From: Tubiluchus corallicola
Taxonomy: Eukaryota > Priapulida > Priapulimorpha > Priapulimorphida > Tubiluchidae
DNA length: 64,000 bases
Assembly: GCA_030141605.1 (NCBI GenBank)
Contig: JAQGDQ010000408.1
Span: 79,596 to 143,595 of the forward strand
Reading direction: 5' to 3'
Positions 53,401-64,000 of this stretch are shown piece after piece (within the stretch, counting starts at the first letter, position 1; each line of letters opens with the position of its first letter). The translations under genes were made by a program, and so were the position numbers. Below the pieces are notes generated by a model. That model worked only from the letters and a program-made list of their open reading frames with translations, was not told the origin of the DNA and ran no database searches.

Positions 53401-53695
53401 GAAGCTAAAGAAATTTGATGTCTCTATATAAAAAGTCAGAAAGTATTATTATTATTATTATTAAAAATATGCAGCAATTACCTTGAATTTACACTACATG
53501 TTAATAATGTGAAGCGGCTACAACAGATTCGATAATGCATAATGTATAGTGGGAATATTTTACTTTTCCAGCTTATGTGTTATGATTGTTTCTTGCCGTT
53601 ATGTGCATTGCTAGATTATAAGCTTTGATGGAAAAACAAAATTGATATCCCAAAACTAATTCTTGCAATCTGTTTTTTACAGTTTGAAGTGCAAA

Positions 53696-56600
53696 ATGTT
53701 CAAGAGAGTCCTACCTACCTGCTGCAAGTTAACATGCAGGTTTCTCAGCAAATCTGTGTTTTTTGGCAACTTCAATAGAGGTTGGTTGTCACTGCTTGAG
53801 GTCCATTACTCCACGTTTTCTTACTGTGCAGCAGAGCAGCCTTCAGTGTCTTGGCTGTCTCATCGTCAGCTGTCCTCCGCTCGGCCTGAACATAAATTTA
53901 GCGGTATTCAGGATCACATCTCGGCCCTGGACACAAAGCGACCGAAAAAGAAGAGGCCAGTTCGTGAAGAGGAGAAGCGGCCAGGAACAGCTCCCTTGGT
54001 ATTTTGTTAATGAAATGCTCTTGTAGACTAAATAAGTAACCATAGTGATTGCAGTAAATAATAACAGTTTCCTAATGATAACATATAAAGGACAGTGGCG
54101 TAGCTAATGGAGGAGCAAGGGGAGCAACTGCTCCACCTACAGTGGCCGCTCGTAGCTAAAATTAATGGGTTCTGCTTCAGAAAATTTTTAGCCATTGTTT
54201 TAATACTGTATAAAACGAAAGTTTATATATGTTTCGTTTTGTTTTCATTTTACATTTAAAATTTTCTAACCATTCTCTAATATGATCAGTGTGCAAATTA
54301 TGATAATAATGTAAAAAATATTGTTGTTAACAAATGACAATGCAAGAAAAATATTACAGTGAACAGGAAGTTGACCATCATTGTTTTGCTAGCCTGTTGT
54401 CTCTTCCCAATCCCAACTCCACTCGTAGAGGGCAGCACTTTCCATACGAATATGGCAGCAACAGTCTGATATCTTTAATTTATGCCTTTTTATATTCTTG
54501 TCAATTATTTCATCTGCAATTTGACATTGATAGCGTCATAAAGTGCAGTTGATAAAAATTTTTGTCACTTTTTGATGTTTTGATTTTAAAATTTGCAGCA
54601 CTTAGTGATTATTAGACTTAAACATATCCAGTCAGTTGTTTAATAATACTTACGACAAAAGGATTTTGTTGTACCAAACTGAAAATTGTGTTGCATAATT
54701 TTGTAACAACAGCATAAAGGTATGACTCCGTGTGTGCCTAATGCGTATACTTCAGTTCATATTTAAACACGTAGAAGTGTTTCCATGTGTAGGCAATGCG
54801 TTATCCGTAATGTGTGATGTGTGATACGTATTCACTCGAATGTGATGGCTATCATCTGAATACACAATGCACATTACGGATCATGCATTACACACACATG
54901 GAGTCGTAGCTCAATGGAAAAATATCTTTCCCGTACTGCTAGACTGATGAATTTCTGTCTTAATGCTTTAGGAACAGTTTATGGTAACAGCATTTGCAAC
55001 TGCGGAGGAATACAACTTGGACAGGCTTGCATCTGCTTTACAAAAACAAGGATTGTACAAACTGTCCACGATGCCTGAAGGTGTGTGAAAATTTCTTCTT
55101 CTTCTTCCTGTGTTTCTCTTGACACAGTGTGTAATTTACGTCATTAACACCTTTGCATTTTTCCAAATTTTGTTACAGAATGATACAGAAAATTTCAGTT
55201 AAGCAAATCTGGTGTTGCATTAAATATGAACCGAGTACAAAGATTTATAAAGTTGAGCTTTTAATGGCTTACTTAATTATAATTTTCAACTTACTTTACG
55301 CTTTGGGTGATGTATGCTTAGACTTTTGTTCTTACTGTTTTCACAGTTCAAAAAAATTTAAGCCTTACGGCACCATATGGCTGGCGAGTTTTCTCACAAG
55401 CGAGTTCAGTAATCTCCAACACTGTCCTGTTCCCTAATCTCTGAACTGACAGTCAGTGTTCTGTTCCCTGCGAAAAATGTCGAGAGCAACTCGCCGAGGC
55501 GTTCACACTGGACACTGGACAGCAAATCAACATCGCAGCAACTGTTGGAGAGTTTTGCAATCTCTTGCCAAAAGAAACTTGCAAAGCAGTTCACACTTAT
55601 TTAAACTCAAGATAGAAAATTCGCTGGTCTGAATGCACCGTAGAAGTGCTCCTGAGATGATATTAATAATAGCATAATTTTACCCAGCATAACACCATTG
55701 AGAGACGTAGCTAGTCGGTTTTGCTAGTAAACTCTATTACTATCAATTTTGTTCTTAGCATACACTTAGCACTACCTGATGAAAAAATACATTATGTAAA
55801 TTGTATTGCATGTTTTCCAGCTTAGTGTTTCATCTCAAATGACTGCTGCAGATGATAAACTAGATGCTGGTTCCGCCACAGCCATCAGCATTAGTGTGCT
55901 GTGTGATGAACTGCATGAAAAGTTTAAGCATTAGTACTTGCTAATGAATTCGTTGTTATGTTGCAGACATGCACGACGTGCTGCACGTGACTGCAAACTA
56001 TCCCGTAAGCGACGAATCAAGAGAGATTTACTTCTTTCAAGAGGGTGCGGTCGTATTCTGGAATGTTCCAGAATTGGAGGTTGGTAGAACATTCGTTTAC
56101 GCCTGCAGTTATTTAAAATTGAAGTTATCAATCAGTATTAATCAAAACTGAAACATTTTACGTGAAATTAGTGTTTGGAGCCAGACTAATAGCCAAAAAT
56201 GCAATTGAAGCAGGCAAAAGGTCAAAATGTCATTTGAAGCAGGAAAAAGGTCAAAAGGTCATTTGAAGCAGACAAAAGATCAAAAGGTCATTTAAAGCAG
56301 ACAAAAGACCAAAAGGTCATTTAAAGCAGGCAAAAGATCAAAAGGTCATTTAAAGCAGGCAAAAGTTCAAAAGGTCATTAAAGCAGGCAAAAGATTGAAA
56401 GGTCATTGGAAGCAGACAAAAGGTGAAAGACTATTTGAAGCAGGCAAAAAATCAAAAGGTCATTTAAAGCAGGCAAAAGGTTGAAAGGTCATTGGAAGCA
56501 GGCAAAAGATCAGAAGGTATTTGAAGCAGGCAAAAGATCGAAAGGTCGTTGGGAGCAGGCAAAAGATCAAAAGGTCATTTGAAGCAGACAAAAGGTGAAA

Positions 56601-59600
56601 GACTATTTGAAGCAGGCAAAAGATCAAAAGGTCATTTAAAGCAGGCAAAAGATTGAAAGGTCATTGGAAGCAGGCAAAAGATGAGAAGGTATTTGAAGCA
56701 GGCAAAAGGTTGAAGGTTTTTGGAAACAGGCAAAGGGTGAAAGGCCATTTGAAGCAGACAAAACATTGAAGGGTCATTGGAAGCAGACAAAAGGCTGGAA
56801 GGTCATTTGAAGAAGACAAAACATTGAAGGGTCATTGGAAGCAGACAAAAGGCTGGAAGGTCATTTGAAGAAGACAAAACATTGAAGGGTCATTGGAAGC
56901 AGACAAAAGGTCGAAATTGTTGCCCGAAAGATGAGGATTTTCAACCAGAATTTACAGACATTTTCTTGAGAGCTTCTTGTCTCATCACCTCTTAAAAAAT
57001 AAGTTTTTGTTGTAACTTTGATGCTGAAGCCGCATTTTGTTTTAATACATGATTCTATTGTAAGTTACTTTTTCTTAGACTTTTCTCCTACGTATTCTGA
57101 GATTAAACTCTAAACTAAGTTGTATTTCAGAGGAACACAGTTAGAAAATTCCTCCGCGATTTTGAAGAGTCTTCTTATGAAGAAGCGATGGTCGATAAGG
57201 AAGTGGAAGAGATCAGTTATCACTACACTGAGTATGTAAGTTTTTCTTCTTGTGACGTAAATTGGTTATAAATTCGGTTTGTCAGTATATGGATAGCATG
57301 CCACGTACAATGAGCAGGGGTGTATTTACCAATAGGCTATCTAGACTGTAGCTTAGGTTGTCAATTTTTAGTGGGCCACCCCAATGTTACAAAATTTTTT
57401 TTCTTGGAAAATGTGTATTCTCTCATGTTTATATCAAATGTTTATTTTATAGCATACCATTGGTATTTGCTGAATCCAATTTTATATGTGCTATATAACA
57501 AAGAACTACTGTTATTACATGAAAGGTACTACACCACAAGCAATTATGCAGTTCCTGCATATATAAGGGCTACGCAAATACACCACAAGTCATTAGATGT
57601 TGGTTTTCAAATATAAACAATCATAAATCCACAATTGAGATGTGTGGGACTGAATTACCAGCCTAGGGTGCCGTAATGTCCTGACACACCCTTCACAAGG
57701 AGGTGATATCCATGTTAGCTTATTAGTTAAGGTCAATACATATTTCTTCTAGGTGGAGGAACCGTCAGGAGTATCCCATAAGATGACAATGCCCAGTATA
57801 TGTGCATGCGTAGACACTTATTTATGTACAGCTCGTGTCACCACTTTGTTCGAACCATTGCTTTCGTTTTAGCTCAGATGATATTCATTTTTCTCCTAGA
57901 TTTTTTAAAAAAATTTTACGATATTATTCAGCTCTGGATCTAAATTAGCCAGTGGCAAAATCTTGTTGAACAACCAAGGGTCACATCAGCTGGACAAGTA
58001 CGCTTTCTCCAATGCTTTAGTTCTCTCAGGTATGTAGAAAACATTCACTAGTATTAAAACTGAACACAAGTTTGTACGGTATGCAAAAATTTGAAGACCA
58101 TATAATATTTCAAGTAAGTCACATTTGTTGCATGTTTTGTTTTATTCGCTTTCACTTTTAGAGTTGCTTACAACCTATAGCTATATACTTGTGATTCTTT
58201 TTAATTAGGCCTACTATTTATCATATGTGTGCTTGCATAGCAAAATCGTCCATAAGTCGGCAGTTAAGCTTTTCTAGTTATTCACATATCCTCAATCTCC
58301 ATTTCATGAGGATCATTTTGATGCCAATCTCATCACTCTATGTTATTTCTAAGCTGAGATAATCTACATTGAAGTTTGTGTACAGTAAGTTCGTACAGTG
58401 CAGGAACAATAAAATGTTATACTACACAATACTTGATGACCTTGTTTGTTTGTCACCATAAAACCCAAACAGTTCCTGTGCTGTTTATTTGCGGTGATTT
58501 ATTTTCTTGTGTGTATTTATAGTGAAACTGGCCATTTGGGAAGCTTCGCTCGATCGTTATGTTGAATCCATCAAGTTTGTCACGGAAGACATGAAACTTG
58601 GTAGAAAAATACGAATAGATCACAAAGATATCCTACGCAAAACCGGAGAGCTGTTCGCTCTTAGGTAGATATGATGAAGCCCATAGAAAAGTAACGTGCA
58701 AAATGGGTAGGCTAGGTAGGAAGAAAATATTTGACGTTAATTAACACAGAAGGCATGAATGCGGAACCTAGTGCAGTTAATTAAGTGTGTGAATGGTTTT
58801 CTGACTTTTGCATGCCGAACAGTGTGCTAATTGTCTTGACAGGTGTGGGTTACACTGAACTGTGTTGTCTCTTGTTTTTGACGTTCTACTATTTTACCTT
58901 TATTTTTTATATATGTGGCTATATGCTATTAGCTTAATCCTCGACCACCGAAAAAGGGCTGCAAAAACACCGCAAACATGTCTGCTCGGTTTTATCATTT
59001 TGCCATGAAACTGCTAGTACCTGTCCTCTTCTGTGTTTAGTTTATTATCTGTTCATCATTGGCAGATGTCATTTGATCTCGTGCATTACACTTACTTTCA
59101 TCATAATATTAATTATTCCCCCCTGCATCGGTAGTGCCTTTCTCTGTTATTATTATTAAGTAAACAAAGGTAAATATTTTTATAGTGTATGTTAGTTGTC
59201 TGTGAGCCTTACGTTTGACGTTGTCTGGAAAAATGGCCTATGTTAGGCCTTGGAGGCCCAACTAAGTAAAGGAACATAATTTCACTAGGTAGAAACATGC
59301 TTTCTGACGATTTCTTTTTAGAATTTTTCATGTTTAAACTTAATACAGGATACAGCATAGGTGTGAAAAGTATGACGTAAGTTTAGTGACTATCAGAAGC
59401 TGTACAGTAGTGTTTCTTCCATATTTATGCTCGGGTGCAATTACACCCCATTGCCGGTAATCACGTAACCATGAAATATATCCGGTAGCTGAAGGTTAAG
59501 CAGTAGCGTAATGCGCATCTTCTGTGACGGTTCCCAATAATCGTATGTTGTTGACTTTAGCAAAAGAGCTGTATTGTTACTGAATATTATTTTTTTGTAA

Positions 59601-60607
59601 TTTGGTTTAAACTGTATTTATTAGTACACAGAAAATTGGAACAGTACATACATGAACAGATAAAGTGGTATAATGGTACTAAGTGATTGGCTAACAGGTC
59701 TATAAAATACCTATAAAAAGGCCTCTGACGTGAAGACAGTCACAGTATTAAAAATCTTTAAGAAATAGGATATAACTTCATAGATTTGTCGTAAAACAGG
59801 AAGTAAAATGTGTAAGGAAAAAATTGCGAAAATTACAATCTCTCTTTGTAATTTTTCTTTCTTAACATTTTTGTGTGATTAGAGGTCATTCAGCAGTCGA
59901 TAAAATCTTTATAAAATCTATGCATTGATTTTTAATCTCATTGTAAAATCATTTTTTAGTTGTTTTAAAATTTTTAGTGTTACTTGTGATTTATACATTT
60001 TGAAACCACTACGACTACCATCACTACTACACGTACAGCTACAACGTGCTACTAAGTTGTGTGACTCTGTTTTAGGCATTTGATTAACTTGAGCTCAGAC
60101 CTGCTTGATACACCCGACTTTTACTGGGACCGTGAAAATTTAGAGGCAATTTACGACAAGATGTCAATACATCTAAACATCACCAGAAGAACACGGGTTA
60201 GTCTTTTTTTTCATTTTGTTGTCGTATGAAACTGTGTTAACATTGTATTTGTCTGTAAAGCAGCTATGTTTTTGCTTGTCTCCCTCTTCTCTCTCTCTCT
60301 CCCTCCCCCTCTCTCTCTCTCTCTCTCTCTCTTTCTCTGTCATAATAAATAACCAGCATGTTAAACAAGTACTAACAACAATCAACAAATAGTAACAGAA
60401 TAAATGGCAATTTATAGACTCCGTTTTCATCATGTTCAAATTGTTCAGCATCCATGTTTGTTAATTCTTGACGGTGTTTTTTATCTGTAGGTGATGAACG
60501 AGAAATTAAACCACTGTTGTGAACTTGCTGATCTGCTCAAGGAACATTTGAGTGACAAACGACATGTCAGACTGGAGTGGATAATCATTCTTCTCATTGC
60601 GGTCGAG
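53696..60607 (+). CDS. RMND1: RMND1, mitochondrial inner-membrane protein (eight coding exons; last exon not found)
   Basis: DUF155 protein of the mitochondrial inner membrane, needed for mitochondrial translation. Exons: 53696-53998, 54972-55080, 55967-56079, 57131-57231, 57932-58029, 58523-58664, 60076-60196 and 60491-60607; 1104 nt, 368 codons, in phase throughout. For exon 4 the donor is GA/GTATGT (57232), not the GTAAGT four bases later, which would break the frame. Seen in order: basic presequence [132 protein letters not shown], the C-terminal membrane segment. Human RMND1 ends about ten residues later; that terminal exon (expected 'VMFE…') is not recognisable before 64000. Exon 1 begins after an acceptor at 53682, so a 5' UTR exon exists upstream. 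Confidence 0.93.
54140..54230. mobile_element. hAT-like element, left end only
   Basis: cagtggccgctcgtagctaa and 'aaaatttttagccattgttt' match the left end of 28091-28876. No partner terminus was found. Just upstream, 'cagtggcgtagctaatggag' (54094) is a terminus of a second, related end type. Confidence 0.5.
54721..54908. mobile_element. Short palindromic MITE in RMND1 intron 1
   Basis: TATGACTCCGTGTGTGCCTA at left is mirrored by the reverse complement of the right end, TACGACTCCATGTGTGTGTA. Inner inverted segments gcgttatccgtaatgtg and cacattacggatcatgc pair as well, so most of the 188 bp can fold into one hairpin. Confidence 0.6.
55364..55643. mobile_element. MITE in RMND1 intron 2
   Basis: Left CTTACGGCACCATATGGCTG followed by gcgagttttct; right, in reverse complement, CTACGGTGCATTCAGACCAG followed by cgaattttct: imperfect inverted ends of about 30 bp. 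280 bp, no coding frame. Confidence 0.5.
56200..56925. repeat. 28-31-bp tandem repeat in RMND1 intron 3, about 25 copies
   Basis: Unit 'aaaaggtcatttgaagcagg' + 'caaaagatc' with variant lengths. Higher-order blocks are visible: the last three units (56760-56900) repeat a 56-bp double unit 'cattgaagggtcattggaag' / 'ggctggaaggtcatttgaag'. Confidence 0.9.
58226..58376. mobile_element. TGTGTGCTTGCA-family DNA element, truncated copy 3 in RMND1 intron
   Basis: Starts tgtgtgcttgcatagcaaaa and keeps 'tttctagttattcacatatc', 'ttcatgaggatcattttgat' and 'atttctaagctgagata'; similarity stops near 58376. Same orientation as copy 2. Confidence 0.65.
60283..60335. repeat. (CT)n microsatellite in RMND1 intron 7
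   Basis: ctctctctctccctccccctctctctct and onward; a simple repeat. The minus-strand Arg/Glu frame through it is compositional. Confidence 0.9.
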
Positions 60608-63600
60608 GTAAATTATATTTGCACATTAGTCAAGGACCTTTAGGAAGACATCTACTGTACGAGTCAAACATTCACTAGTACTTAAATAGTTTTGCTGAGA
60701 TGTTCAAAGATTACTTAATAGAAAAAATACAGATGCATATATGAATAAGGTTCTAAATTGATGAATCTTAATCACTTATACCGATTTTTTGCAAAGAAGA
60801 AACATTAATGGTTTCTTTCTTATTTTCACAACAACAGCTTGCCAAAATAACTTATGCTGCCCTCTGTCGAAGAAATCATGAATCCTGGTGCTCTAGTTTC
60901 AGGCGCTACATCTAGATTTCTTTGCACAGTTGACTAAAGTTTGTACTACTTAAAATTATACTACATTAAGAACTAAGTGCACCTTCTTTGGTTAGATAAT
61001 TTTGCCACAACTACCCATATAAAGTAGGTCCTGATGAGTGAGTGCTGGATTCCACCTCACAGAGTGCCAAATGTGTAAAAACATTTTTTGTTTTGCTGTA
61101 GTCATTGGTAAGAAACTTCTCAATAAACTTGTTAAATTTCCTCTAGGTTGCGATAGAGCTAAGCAAATGGATTCCGCATTGAGAGGGAAACCTGCTCTTT
61201 TGTTTTTCCTGTGATCTGAGCTCATCACTTCCACTAATTGAATGTGATTAGATTTTTTTCTATTTTAAAAGTGTCCATTTGTGTTTTAAAGAATTTTTGT
61301 ACGGTAAAAGTGTTAACGACATTGTTGCTAAATGAAGTCATATTTAGTGCTTATGCTAAGTTGGTGCAGTGAATGGTGATGGTATCTTAACTGATGGTGA
61401 TGTGTAAATAGTTTAACAGATTAAGTGATTTAAATTTTATAGATGTGCAAAATGCCATTTAAACTTCCATTTCTAAATCTTAGTCACATTCTAGGTTGCA
61501 CATTAATTCTTTGTTTATGTAAATTGCCAATGTACCACTGGTCTTTATGTCCAGTATACTGGTGTGTTCCTTAAGACATATAAGTTGATAAAGTAAAATA
61601 TGGGCGCCGATTTGGTACAAATTTTTGTTCCATATACAGTAAGTCCTCTTTTAGCGACGCTAATGCATTCCAGCAAATTGTGACGTTAAGTGAAACATCG
61701 TTAAGCGAATCATCGTTATACGGAACCAAAACTTCGATAGTAACTGTAAAAGAATTCAGATACGTTCCAGAGGTAAAAAGCAACACTGCAGAAATCATAG
61801 AAATTAAACGTTTTATGAGTTGCCTTATGGTTTCTACTGATTAATTTTTTTCTGCTTGTTTGAAACCAACTATCTTTCTTACCAATATGTACCTAGTTAG
61901 ATGTTTCTCTTTCATTGAAGTTTAAGTCTAGGCAGCCGTTATACAATGAACACTGCAGAGTGAAAGCCAAGCGCTGCATGAAGCGACCTTGGAAATCTTA
62001 TCATACCAGAGCTCTGTATCATTTACTACATAGTCTGGTTGCTATAGGAACAGGTTGCAGGTAGAACTCTTTTCAAAGTTTGTTCATGGGTCTCGTTTGA
62101 TAGAAACGGCAGTAGTATAGTCGTCAGTCGGGAAGCAAAAACATGTATAGTAATTATACTGTTTAAGTTACTAATGCACTTAAAACAGAATAACGCAATA
62201 CGCGACTATACGCAATACGCGCCATGTTAATGCTTCAAATTAAGTAAAAAACTTGTTGAATGAAAATTGGCTTTCAGCAAAGTAAAAAAATCATCGTTAA
62301 AATGAAACATGCATCGCTAAGCGAAAAAAAGGTTTCAAATGTTCAGCGTCGTTAAAACTAAACGTGGGCTAAACGGGGAGTCATTAAGCGAGTACTTACT
62401 GTATTGGATTATTTAATATATGTCCATATATTTTAGACATGCTAAGCTTCCATAAGAAATTTAATAAGTCCATTAACAAGGGACCATTACTATTGCTGCC
62501 GACACACTCGCAGTAGAGGTTTCATATATCAATAATTTGCATCACCTTTATAACCAAATTAATTAATTCTTATGTTTTTAATGTTTTTTATGTATTTTAA
62601 TAAATTGAACTCAGGTAATGTTAGTTACTGTAAGGTTTTCTTTCCAAACTTTCGATAACGGTTGTGTTTAGTTTAGAATTTGAACTGTAATTGTACTCAT
62701 TATTAATTTTGCCACTTGTGTTCTAATATTATTAGCATAAATCCTCTCCATAGTATTATGTTGTTACATTAATTTTATTGCAATAATGAATGTAGCTAAT
62801 TTTTTTAAAAGTTTAGGGTGTTTGTGCATTTTGAATCTTAGAAAAGAATTAGTCGTACATGTTGCGGTAGATTATGTTGTTAGAACCATTTAATTACCAA
62901 TGAGTTAAAATTAAAATACGTTCAGCTTAAGCTGTCACAGACTGCTAATTATTGTAGCCAGTCTATGGCATATCTAAATTTGTGATCTGGTTTTTCTCCA
63001 GACTTCGTCTTGGAATGGAGATCCTACTGCAAAACGTACCTCTTGTTTTTAGCTGAAATTTTGCGTATTTAGCCATGTCACCTGTCATTGTAACTATTGT
63101 CATGGCTGTTCTTAGAATTAACAAACTTTGTTACTATTATAATTTTATAGAACGTTTCATTAGCATCAGCATACATTTTCCTGATACATTAACAGAATGG
63201 TCACTCTATAAACAAGTACAAAATTTTTCTTTTTGTTTAGGCTTTTTATCATTGTTGTGATCAACTGATGATATCTATGGAATGTTAACATTTTTGCAGC
63301 CCTGGCGTTGGTTGGTCATACTAAGTTTCAGCCTGTTAGTGTGGAAATTTAACTACTGCTGACTAGTGCCCCCTTTATTATGATATGTCATTTAAATCAG
63401 GGTTTCCCAATACCTTTTGACATGACTTATTAGTATTAAGTATCCTAGTTATTCCTAGATTAGAAAGATTTGGACGAACAGTGTGGAGCTGATTTTTAGC
63501 ACTTTTGCTCACGAATATGGAAACGTGGATGCCTCGCCGTTTGTCCAACATACACATCCTGCTGCACATTCATGTTTCGCGTTAATAGAATGCGAACTAA

Positions 63601-64000
63601 CTTAGTACAGTTTTAATGAGGTGTTTTATTAATTTTATATTTTTATAAAAACTTAGCTAGTGTGTTGAATGAAAATTACACTTCCATAATGTTATTTAAT
63701 TTTAATTTTGGGAAATATAGGTACCATAATTGTAATCATGTTATAAAAAAATTCTAAAGTTATAATAGAAATTATTAACATAGTTGTTGTATTTTTGTGT
63801 AAAAGAATGTCCATTGACAATAATTTATCAAATTCTGTTTTAATTAGTGATTAAATTAAACAATAGAACGTACATACATTACATGAGAAAATTAGAATAT
63901 TTTAAAATGCCTTAAGTCTACAAGTGACACATGACTTGCACTGTTTTTCAAAGTAACTTATTAATCATAGTAAAAATCTGCTCATAGTGAAATGTACTAA
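60608..64000. other. Region after the last recognised RMND1 exon
   Basis: Probably RMND1 last intron and/or downstream DNA. Holds the Tigger-like element at 61637-62401. Acceptor-like sites at 63239 (tttttgtttag) and 63299 (catttttgcag) open only short frames that do not resemble the RMND1 C-terminus. Nothing else recognised. Confidence 0.5.
61637..62401. mobile_element. Tigger-like non-autonomous DNA element
   Basis: Left TA-CAGTAAGTCCTCTTTTAGCG and right, in reverse complement, TA-CAGTAAGTACTCGCTTAATG: inverted ends flanked by TA on both sides. The interior repeats 'cgttaagcgaa' / 'cgctaagcgaa' phrases, as expected from Tigger ends. 765 bp, no intact transposase. Confidence 0.7.

Noticed and set aside
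57131-57235. RMND1 exon 4 ending at the stronger-looking GTAAGT
   Set aside because: It would put a stop codon at the start of exon 5; using GTATGT four bases earlier restores the conserved frame (TDSGSKL).
63240-63360. Possible last RMND1 exon after acceptors at 63239 or 63299
   Set aside because: The short frames (AFYHCCDQLM…, PWRWLVILSF…) do not match the expected 'VMFE' C-terminus.

Overview
This is animal nuclear DNA, AT-rich and with long introns. Spliceosomal GT-AG introns, replication-dependent histone genes ending in the metazoan 3' stem-loop, and close matches to human ATG3, alpha-tubulin, ATPAF1 and RMND1 all point to a metazoan. The density of DNA-transposon remnants and the histone cap motif (CATTC) suggest an invertebrate, but I cannot name the phylum from the sequence alone.

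Layout. 1-8.1 kb: the 5' two thirds of ATG3 (autophagy E2-like enzyme) on the minus strand, six exons; the exon(s) with the catalytic cysteine lie beyond the left edge. Its introns hold a 30-bp minisatellite and several Tigger-like DNA elements. 8.1-12.4 kb: no recognised gene; repeats only. 12.4-17.0 kb: a histone quartet in two divergent pairs, H2A(-)/H2B(+) and H3(-)/H4(+), each with TATA box, 3' stem-loop and a strikingly conserved downstream element; no H1. 17.8-18.6 kb: a LINE fragment. 18.7-22.1 kb: a five-exon alpha-tubulin gene (+) with Arg at the position of the acetylated Lys40. 22.3-28.9 kb: repeats, microsatellites and hAT-like and LINE remnants. 28.9-34.9 kb: a secreted protein gene (-) built from phase 1-1 exons each encoding one EGF-like domain; one duplicated exon carries an 8-bp frameshifting duplication. 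35-40.6 kb: transposon-rich intergenic DNA. 40.65-43.5 kb: ATPAF1 (+), three exons, with a tandem repeat derived from its own last codons just after the stop. 46.95-48.1 kb: an intronless Gq-like G-protein alpha subunit (+) with a 25-residue insertion and no N-terminal lipidation residues. 51.9-60.6 kb: RMND1 (+), eight coding exons recognised, last short exon not found. 60.6-64 kb: presumed last intron and/or downstream DNA with a Tigger-like element.

The genes do not form a pathway. ATPAF1 and RMND1 both serve mitochondria (F1 assembly; mitochondrial translation), while the histones and tubulin are housekeeping genes. I see no operon, CRISPR, phage or other defence-type system. The most unusual items are the frameshifted EGF exon, the divergent intronless G-alpha, the R40 alpha-tubulin, the extended histone downstream element (a prediction for the U7 snRNA 5' end), and the stop-codon-derived repeat in ATPAF1.
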